From NCBI GenBank assembly GCA_013140935.1, contig JABFSD010000492.1, positions 1-5,034 on the forward strand: a stretch of 5,034 bases of DNA, given 5' to 3'. The notes beneath the pieces are model-generated. The model was not told the DNA's origin and ran no database searches. It was given only the letters and a program-made list of their open reading frames with translations. Position 1 is the stretch's first letter; each line of letters starts with the position of its first letter. Below are positions 1 to 4,306 of the stretch, one piece after another. The stretch comes from Acidobacteriota bacterium. Its GTDB lineage: Bacteria > Acidobacteriota > Blastocatellia > RBC074. The position numbers and the translations under genes were made by a program.

Positions 1-510
1 CCCAAGCGCGAACCTGACGAACCGTTCGGCGATGAAGAGATTTTCGAATTTCACGACGGCGTGTGCGAAGCCTTACTCGACGAACTCGCGCGCCAACATC
101 AACAAACCCAAGTCCTCGACGTGCTGGATGCCGTTGACCGGTTCATCGCCGAACGCAGCGGGCAAACCAGCCAGTTCGCGGGCTTGATCGTGTTGCCTGA
201 CGATGCGCCCGCGCACGATCAAGCCGTCAAGTTTGATCCGCTGGCGCTGGCCTTTGCCCGCACGGGCAGTCGCGTCTTGCGTCATCTCGGCTTGCGCGAC
301 GAACAAGCCGAACGGTGGGAAGCTTTCGTGCAACGTTATGAAACGCGCGCAGCCACCACCCCGCCCGCCGGAGCCGCCGATTTGCGCACCGTCGAAGATT
401 TCGTCGTCTTGCAACTCACCGGCGCAGGGATGAATGAGATGCGCCTCAAGGCGCGCGCCGAAGCTGTGCGCGAACTAGAAGCGCGCCTCAAGTCCGCCGA
501 AGCAGAATAA
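1..510 (+). CDS. 3' part of an unrecognised protein, probably the N-terminal portion of the DGR target
   Basis: The frame is open from the first base of the window to a TAA at 508-510, so the true start lies upstream; the GTG at 61 is only an internal candidate. I do not recognise a domain. The visible 169 residues are acidic and mostly helical, and the last 30 or so (ending ARAEAVRELEARLKSAEAE) look like an amphipathic or coiled-coil helix. The next gene, beginning at 520, is in the same frame, and the codons between the stop and 520 (Arg-Arg-Asp) would continue that helix without a break. The two may therefore be one large protein split by a nonsense codon, or a true operon pair 9 nt apart. 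If fused, this part would be the signalling or structural N-terminal portion of the diversified protein, which is inference. I am sure of the frame but not of the function. Confidence 0.6.
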   Translation, partial: PKREPDEPFGDEEIFEFHDGVCEALLDELARQHQQTQVLDVLDAVDRFIAERSGQTSQFAGLIVLPDDAPAHDQAVKFDPLALAFARTGSRVLRHLGLRDEQAERWEAFVQRYETRAATTPPAGAADLRTVEDFVVLQLTGAGMNEMRLKARAEAVRELEARLKSAEAE

Positions 511-519
511 CGGCGCGAC

Positions 520-1770
520 TTGCGCCAACTACTGCAAACCGCGCAAGCCGAATGGCAAGAGATGAAAGCTCATCTCACGGAGCATTATGCGGCGTTGCAC
601 GCACGGCTCGCCTCGGAACTCGCCCGGCACGAACGGCAGGGTTATGCGCTGGGCGTTGCCGTCATTCAGCGTTTGCTCAGTCTGGTGTGTCAGGCGCAAG
701 GCGACTTGCGACAGGCTTTGACGCACGCACAAATCGCGCTCTCGCTTTTCGAATCATTGGGCGAAACCGCGCGCGTCGAAAATGTGCGCGAACTCATCGC
801 CCGTTGGGAAGCCGAGTTACAGCCTTTCAAACTCACGCTCTTTGAGTTCGACACCGTCACGCTCGACGAACGCGGCAAGGTCAAAGAACGCCGCACGCTC
901 ACGGCGAATCAATTCATCGAAGAGCTTGCGCCCGACCTCACGCTTGAGATGGTCGAGATTCCCGGCGGCACGTTCACGATGGGCACTTCTGAAGCGGACG
1001 CCAAAGACGCACGCAAAGAGATTCAGCGTTATTACAAAGACGGCGGCGATTGGGTAAAGGATGAAATGCCGCAACACGAAGTCACGGTCTCGCCTTTCTA
1101 TTTGGGCAAGTTCACCATCACGCAAGCCCAATGGCGCGAAGTCGCAAGCTGGCCGCAAGTCGAGCGCGAGTTGAAGGCCGAGCCGTCATACTGCCCTAAA
1201 GATAAACGCCGCAAAGAGAGCGACGACCAACGTCCGGTTGAGCAAATCAGTTGGGAAGACGCACAGGAATTTTGTGCGCGGCTCTCAGCCAAAACCGGAC
1301 GCGCTTATCGCTTGCCGACTGAGGCCGAGTGGGAATATGCCTGTCGCGCGGGTACAACGACGCCCTTTGCTTTCGGGCCGACCATTGCGCCTGAGTTCGT
1401 CAATTACGATAGCGAATATCCTTACGCCCAAACGCCGAAAAGTAAGCCGCGTAATGAAACCGTCGCGGTTGGCACTCTTGGCGTAGCTAATCCATTCGGG
1501 CTTTATGACATGCACGGCAACGTGTGGGAATGGTGTCAGGATTGGTTCTCTGACAACTATTACGATGAATGCAAAAAGCAGGGCGTAGCGGTTGATCCGA
1601 CTGGCCCGGAAGATGGTCAATCCCGCGTGCTGCGTGGCGGCTCGTGGATCAATCTATCTGACGTTTGTCGTTCCGCCTGCCGTCTCGACGATGGGCCGGG
1701 CTACCGCTACTACGGTGTCGGTGTGCGGGTTGTGGTGTCTGCGAGGACTCTTGGGCACTCGGCGCTTTAG
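520..1770 (+). CDS. DGR target (variable) protein: TPR-like segment plus FGE-sulfatase (SUMF1/C-type lectin fold) domain
   Basis: Residues about 1-35 are a charged helix. Residues 41-97 resemble one or two TPR-like helical pairs (QAQGDLRQALTHAQIAL). A linker (FEFDTVTLDERG, 108-119) leads into an FGE-sulfatase domain, 140-410, with family landmarks: EMVEIPGGTFTMG (143-155), FYLGKFTITQAQW (193-205), RLPTEAEWEYACRAG (264-278), NPFGLYDMHGNVWEW (324-338) and RVLRGGSW (369-376). FGE enzymes oxidise cysteine in sulfatases, but DGRs reuse this C-type lectin fold as a binding scaffold. The C-terminal segment from 370 to 411 is encoded by the variable repeat. C383 aligns by eye with catalytic Cys341 of human FGE, while the Cys336 position is Asn378, so enzyme activity is doubtful. 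The start is uncertain: 520 is a TTG without a clear Shine-Dalgarno sequence, the first ATG is at 562, and the frame upstream is interrupted only by the TAA at 508-510. The natural ligand is unknown. There is no signal peptide in the visible part, so a cytoplasmic role is likely unless the missing N-terminus says otherwise. Confidence 0.88.
   Translation: MRQLLQTAQAEWQEMKAHLTEHYAALHARLASELARHERQGYALGVAVIQRLLSLVCQAQGDLRQALTHAQIALSLFESLGETARVENVRELIARWEAELQPFKLTLFEFDTVTLDERGKVKERRTLTANQFIEELAPDLTLEMVEIPGGTFTMGTSEADAKDARKEIQRYYKDGGDWVKDEMPQHEVTVSPFYLGKFTITQAQWREVASWPQVERELKAEPSYCPKDKRRKESDDQRPVEQISWEDAQEFCARLSAKTGRAYRLPTEAEWEYACRAGTTTPFAFGPTIAPEFVNYDSEYPYAQTPKSKPRNETVAVGTLGVANPFGLYDMHGNVWEWCQDWFSDNYYDECKKQGVAVDPTGPEDGQSRVLRGGSWINLSDVCRSACRLDDGPGYRYYGVGVRVVVSARTLGHSAL
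1629..1752 (+). repeat. DGR variable repeat (VR)
   Basis: This segment aligns without gaps to 1918-2041 (offset 289). 106 of 124 bases are identical, and 17 of the 18 differences fall where the template has A: positions 1655, 1660, 1663, 1664, 1678, 1679, 1684, 1685, 1687, 1690, 1694, 1702, 1708, 1711, 1714, 1715 and 1717. The first 26 bases are identical, the variable core spans 1655-1717, and 1718-1745 is identical again. It encodes the C-terminal part of the FGE-like domain. Changed residues are 379, 381, 382, 387, 389, 390, 391, 392, 395, 397, 398, 399 and 400. A-restricted asymmetric difference between two repeats is the defining mark of DGR mutagenic homing. Confidence 0.95.
1718..1752 (+). 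promoter_or_regulatory. Putative initiation of mutagenic homing (IMH) region at the VR 3' end
   Basis: The 3' end of the VR holds a 28-nt GC-rich stretch (1718-1745) identical to the template at 2007-2034. A single T/G difference follows (G1746 against T2035), then six more matches, then divergence. In characterised DGRs (Bordetella phage BPP-1), a GC-rich block at this place marks where cDNA integration begins and keeps homing one-way from TR to VR. The role here is assigned by position and composition only. Confidence 0.65.
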
Positions 1771-1807
1771 CTCTTTTTAGCCCTTGGCTCTTTTGTCTTT
1801 ACCCTTC

Positions 1808-1839
1808 TGCGCGCGTTAGCGCGCATGAATTTTTTTTTT
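1808..1839 (+). terminator. GC hairpin plus T tract: terminator of the target gene and/or DGR post-VR hairpin
   Basis: A perfect 7-bp stem (TGCGCGC, 1808-1814, with GCGCGCA, 1819-1825) closes a GTTA tetraloop. After a 4-nt gap it is followed by ten T (1830-1839). This has the form of a Rho-independent terminator, which would separate the target transcript from the TR-avd-RT transcript. Known DGRs also carry a short GC-rich stem with a 4-nt loop downstream of the VR that helps target recognition. Here the stem begins 55 nt after the last VR-matching base, rather far for that role, though both are possible. Confidence 0.65.
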
Positions 1840-1843
1840 GACA
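1838..1843 (+). promoter_or_regulatory. Possible -35 element of a TR/DGR RNA promoter
   Basis: A perfect TTGACA hexamer sits at the end of the T tract, 75 nt ahead of the TR. This is a sensible place for a separate promoter driving TR, avd and RT after the upstream hairpin. No convincing -10 hexamer lies 16-18 nt downstream (the bases at 1861-1866 are TCGGCT), so this is a weak call. Confidence 0.25.
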
Positions 1844-1917
1844 TATTCAACGAGACTTCGTCGGCTCACCCAAAGCAGTATCGGTGTGAGGCGGCGAAAG
1901 CGGGGTGCGCCACTCCG

Positions 1918-2041
1918 GCTGCGTGGCGGCTCGTGGATCAATCAATCTAACAATTGTCGTTCCGCCAACCGTAACAACAATGAGCCGGGCAACCGCAACA
2001 ACAATATCGGTGTGCGGGTTGTGGTGTCTGCGAGTACTCTT
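1918..2041 (+). repeat. DGR template repeat (TR)
   Basis: This is the invariant copy of the VR. It contains eleven AAC/AAT codons when read in the VR frame (for example [12 protein letters not shown]), the usual TR design, because A-directed mutation of AAY codons can give 15 amino acids and cannot give a stop codon. It has 29 A, of which 17 differ in the VR; among the 95 non-A positions only one differs. It lies in the gap between the hairpin at 1808-1839 and avd, in the same orientation as the target and the RT. The RNA copied from it is the template for error-prone reverse transcription. The region 1844-1917 before it holds no gene I can support. Confidence 0.95.
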
Positions 2042-2093
2042 CACGGTCAGAATTGCTGGAAGGGATTTCAGCGAGCGTACAAAGAAGAGTCCA

Positions 2094-2189
2094 GAGCGCG
2101 CTCCGGTGAGGCGAGCGATTGCCTCCGAAAATCAACCGAGCCTGAACGGGCTGGTAGGCCCGCGAGGGTTCGAAGGTCAGTTCAGGCTC
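2094..2189 (+). ncRNA. Structured spacer of the DGR template RNA (TR to avd)
   Basis: Three inverted repeats are packed into the TR-avd interval. GAGCGCGCTC (2094-2103) is a perfect palindrome. A 7-bp hairpin (2108-2114 with 2119-2125, one G-U pair) has a GCGA, GNRA-type, tetraloop. A perfect 10-bp stem (GAGCCTGAAC, 2138-2147, with GTTCAGGCTC, 2180-2189) encloses a small GGGC/GCCC hairpin (2148-2151 with 2158-2161). In BPP-1 the spacer RNA 3' of the TR is folded and is needed for priming and for RT-Avd recognition, so a similar role is inferred. Exact RNA ends cannot be read from sequence, and some stems could be chance in GC-rich DNA, though the 10-bp one is unlikely to be. Confidence 0.55.
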
Positions 2190-2206
2190 ACCTCTTTATT
2201 CGCTCC

Positions 2207-2560
2207 ATGAAAAAACAGCCCGAGTTGCCGATCATTCAAAAGACCTACGATCTGATTTTGTGGTACGTGCCTTTGCTCAATCGCTTGCCGCGCGATCATC
2301 GCTTCACGCTGGGCGAACGCCTCATCCGCGAGCTTTATGAATTGCTGGAACAACTGATTCTGGCGCGCTATGAAACGCAAAAACTGGCGCGGCTCGAAAC
2401 CCTCAACGGCAAGCTCGACATCGTGCGCTTGCAAACCCGCTTGCTCAAAGACTTTCAATTGATAGACGTGCGCCGCTATGGTTACGCGGCCCAACTGATT
2501 GATGAAATCGGGCGCAACTTAGGCGGTTGGATCGGGCAGCAACGGAGCCTGACGCAATGA
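2207..2560 (+). CDS. avd: DGR accessory variability determinant, Avd (four-helix bundle)
   Basis: The product is 117 residues, close to the usual Avd length of about 120-130. It is nearly all helical, with four predicted helices at roughly 7-27, 35-56, 59-84 and 90-112. It resembles the bAvd/23S-rRNA-insertion four-helix family ([25 protein letters not shown] early, [14 protein letters not shown] in helix 2) and is rich in Arg and Lys. Avd forms a barrel-like pentamer that binds the RT and the template RNA and is required for cDNA synthesis in studied DGRs. The frame is open back to 1838 through the TR, but similarity begins at the ATG at 2207, so I chose that start. No clear Shine-Dalgarno sequence precedes it, and the 10-bp RNA stem ends 17 nt upstream, which could influence translation. 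Its stop overlaps the RT start as ATGA, implying coupled translation. Confidence 0.9.
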   Translation: MKKQPELPIIQKTYDLILWYVPLLNRLPRDHRFTLGERLIRELYELLEQLILARYETQKLARLETLNGKLDIVRLQTRLLKDFQLIDVRRYGYAAQLIDEIGRNLGGWIGQQRSLTQ

Positions 2561-3615
2561 AACGGCACGGCCATCTGTGGCTGCCCGTGACCGATTTTGC
2601 CAACCTGTGGCAAGCCGCCCGTCAAGCCCAACGCGGCAAACGATTCCGCGACAATGTGCTGCCTTTTAATTTCAACCTCGAAGCCGAACTGCTGCAATTA
2701 CAGTCAGAGCTAATCAATCGCACCTATCAGCCGGGCGCTTATAAAACCTTTCACATCGTCGAACCCAAACGCCGAATGATTTCAGCCGCGCCTTACCGCG
2801 ACCGCGTCGTCCATCACGCTTTATGCAACGTGATTGCGCCGCTGTTTGAGCAAACCTTTATCGCTGACAGTTACGCCAATCGCACGGGCTTCGGCTCACA
2901 TCGAGCGTTGCGCAAGTTCATTGGTTACGCGCGCAGCCGACGTTATGTGTTGCAATGCGACATCAGCAAATACTTCGCCAGCATTGACCACGAGCGGTTG
3001 AAAGGCATGCTGCGGCACAAGCTGAAATGCCCCGACACGCTCTGGCTGATTGACACCATCATTGACGCGAGCAACGCACAGGAAACGGTCCATCATTACT
3101 TCGCGGGCGATGACCTGTTCACGCCGAGCGCACGCCGGCGCGGCTTGCCCATCGGCAATTTGACCAGCCAGTTTTTTGCCAACGTTTACCTGAACGGCTT
3201 CGATCATTTCGTCAAAGAGCAACTCAAGGCGGAACATTACGTGCGTTATGTGGACGACTTTGCGCTTTTCAGCGACGACCATGAATTTCTGCGTCAGGCG
3301 CGACCGGCGATTGAGTCAGCGCTCGCGGACGTGCGCTTGCAGATTCATCCGATCAAAAGCCAGTTGTTTGAAACGCGCTGCGGCGCGAGCTTTCTCGGCT
3401 TTCGCATTTTGCCGCACCAGATTCGTTTGAAATCCGCCAGCCTGAGACGCGCCCGGCGACGCTTGCGGCACTACCAGACGCTTTATCGCCACCGCGCATT
3501 GGCCCTGCGCCAATTGACCGAAAGCATTCGCAGTTGGCTGGCGCATCTCGCACACGGCGATACGTGGCAATTGCGCCTCAGGGTTTTTGCACCGCTCGTG
3601 TTTGCCACAAACTGA
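2557..3615 (+). CDS. DGR reverse transcriptase
   Basis: The product is 352 residues, typical for DGR RTs (about 300-400). Motifs in order: an N-terminal RT block with [21 protein letters not shown] (63-83, split across motifs 1-2); [10 protein letters not shown] (112-121); motif [16 protein letters not shown], with catalytic D135; motif [14 protein letters not shown] (197-209); motif C, YVDD (231-234) with the catalytic Asp pair; then K267 and SFLGFRI (278-284). The IGNLTSQ box has the [ILV]GxxxSQ form characteristic of DGR RTs rather than the QGxxxSP of group II intron or retroviral enzymes, and is linked to A-misincorporation. There is no maturase or endonuclease domain. The ATG overlaps the avd stop, with GGAG at 2544-2547 as a ribosome binding site; an upstream in-frame extension exists but is inside avd. 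All catalytic residues are present, so it is probably active. Confidence 0.96.
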   Translation: MKRHGHLWLPVTDFANLWQAARQAQRGKRFRDNVLPFNFNLEAELLQLQSELINRTYQPGAYKTFHIVEPKRRMISAAPYRDRVVHHALCNVIAPLFEQTFIADSYANRTGFGSHRALRKFIGYARSRRYVLQCDISKYFASIDHERLKGMLRHKLKCPDTLWLIDTIIDASNAQETVHHYFAGDDLFTPSARRRGLPIGNLTSQFFANVYLNGFDHFVKEQLKAEHYVRYVDDFALFSDDHEFLRQARPAIESALADVRLQIHPIKSQLFETRCGASFLGFRILPHQIRLKSASLRRARRRLRHYQTLYRHRALALRQLTESIRSWLAHLAHGDTWQLRLRVFAPLVFATN

Positions 3616-3652
3616 AAGCGGGTGCACCGCCGCAAAAAAAACGGTTACGATT

Positions 3653-3681
3653 TTGGCGATCCGTTGTCGGGCTCGTATGAT
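3653..3681 (+). promoter_or_regulatory. Sigma70-like promoter for the antitoxin-like gene
   Basis: TTGGCG (3653-3658) and TATGAT (3676-3681) are separated by exactly 17 nt, and TATGAT differs from consensus at one base. It lies after the RT stop and 53 nt before the next start codon, so the gene at 3735 can be transcribed independently of the DGR. Confidence 0.5.
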
Positions 3682-3720
3682 GCCGCTGATCATGCGGAAT
3701 GAAGTGATAGCGAATCATCG

Positions 3721-3729
3721 AAGGAGGAA
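3721..3729 (+). promoter_or_regulatory. Strong Shine-Dalgarno sequence
   Basis: AAGGAGGAA with the AGGAGG core at 3722-3727, 7 nt before the ATG at 3735. It is the best ribosome binding site in the window, fixes the start of the next gene, and contrasts with the poor sites of the DGR genes. Confidence 0.8.
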
Positions 3730-3734
3730 CCACA

Positions 3735-4160
3735 ATGAGTTTAACGATTACCCGATCTGAACCGTTAGCGACGCGCTTGCAGGATTACGCCGCTACGTCA
3801 CGGCGTTCGGCGGATGAAGCGGCGGCTACGTTATTGGCAGTCGCCTTGCCTGCGCCCGTCGTGACTGACCCAGATACTGAAGATGTTGAAGCGGCAAACG
3901 ATTCGCTGTTGCGATTGGTCGAGCGCATTCAAGCCACGCCGCCGAATCCGCGCAATGTGTTTAGCGAAGCAGAACTGCGCGCCAGACGCGAAGGACTAAT
4001 GCGCTATCTGGAAGCCAGCATTGCCGCAGAAGACCCGAACGAACCGTTTGACGAACAGGAATGGAACCGCCAATGGGATGCGGTCGAGGCAGAGATGAAA
4101 GCCAGCGACTTGGCCGGCCATCTGAAGAATGAGAGGTGGTTTGCCGAGGAGTTTCAATAA
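3735..4160 (+). CDS. Probable antitoxin partner of a VapC-type toxin
   Basis: The product is 141 residues, acidic and without membrane segments. Residues 2-38 (SLTITRSEP, then two short helices with many Ala) could form a ribbon-helix-helix-like DNA-binding unit. The middle, about 41-75, looks like a flexible acidic and proline-containing linker. The C-terminal part, 76-141, is a charged helical region ending in ERWFAEEFQ, plausible as the toxin-neutralising segment. The antitoxin call rests mainly on context: the stop lies 2 nt before a gene starting MAHYLLDTN, the N-terminus of a PIN toxin, the usual antitoxin-toxin order. It is long for a VapB, and I do not recognise a named family. It has its own promoter-like pair and a strong ribosome binding site. 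Since its partner is broken, it may now be an orphan. Confidence 0.6.
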   Translation: MSLTITRSEPLATRLQDYAATSRRSADEAAATLLAVALPAPVVTDPDTEDVEAANDSLLRLVERIQATPPNPRNVFSEAELRARREGLMRYLEASIAAEDPNEPFDEQEWNRQWDAVEAEMKASDLAGHLKNERWFAEEFQ

Positions 4161-4162
4161 CC

Positions 4163-4276
4163 ATGGCGCATTACCTACTCGATACGAATCGCGCTTCGAC
4201 TTTGGTTTTGATTCTGCTGACCTCTGACAAAGACTTTCACGCCATCCCGAATTTGCGCTATGAAAACTGGCGCTGA
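4163..4276 (+). pseudogene. VapC-like PIN-domain toxin remnant with internal deletion
   Basis: The ATG at 4163 opens a 37-codon frame reading MAHYLLDTNRAS, a classic PIN-domain N-terminus with the first metal-binding Asp (residue 7). It then passes directly to LILLTSDKDFHAIPNLRYENW, the classic C-terminal end with its last acidic motif (SDKDF). PIN toxins are normally about 130-140 residues and are RNases needing three or four acidic residues. The middle, about 90-100 residues with the central Glu and Asp, is absent, and the join falls near residues 13-16 (T-L-V-L) in frame. A translated product could not form the active site. The short size and continuity of both ends point to an internal deletion, or less likely an assembly collapse. 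Confidence 0.8.
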
Positions 4277-4306
4277 CCGATTCACCACACTTTTCATTCA
4301 TAAACA

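Larger units (their letters stand above)
520..3615 (+). other. Complete DGR cassette: target-VR, TR, avd, RT
   Basis: The order is target gene with 3'-terminal VR, hairpin, TR, structured spacer, avd, RT, all on one strand and within 3.1 kb. All known essential parts are present: an RT with intact YVDD, Avd, a TR with AAY codons, a VR with A-limited substitutions, and a GC-rich 3' block. This differs from the BPP-1 order (mtd, avd, TR, RT) in having the TR ahead of avd. No integrase, capsid or tail genes are visible, so a chromosomal, cellular DGR is more likely than a phage one, within the limits of 5 kb. Confidence 0.93.

Noticed and set aside
73..414. Minus-strand frame opposite the first coding region
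   Set aside because: No recognisable protein, Gly/Arg-rich composition, and the + strand frame is open through the whole stretch from the window edge.
1779..1794. Small hairpin AGCC-CTT-GGCT followed by CTTTTG
   Set aside because: Only 4 bp with a 3-nt loop and an interrupted T run; the 7-bp stem at 1808-1825 with ten T is much better supported as a terminator.
1918..2041. TR region as a degenerate second gene copy or a CRISPR-like repeat
   Set aside because: There are only two copies at one fixed offset, differences are confined to A, and there is no spacer periodicity; the DGR explanation covers all of it.
2557..3615. Reverse transcriptase as a group II intron or retron enzyme
   Set aside because: There is no maturase/endonuclease region, motif B is IGNLTSQ of DGR type, and it sits with avd and a TR/VR pair; no intron RNA domains or retron msr/msd arrangement are seen.
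3618..3641. GCGG/CCGC stem followed by eight A after the RT stop
   Set aside because: The stem is only 4 bp, and the A run is on the wrong strand and side for a Rho-independent terminator in either direction.
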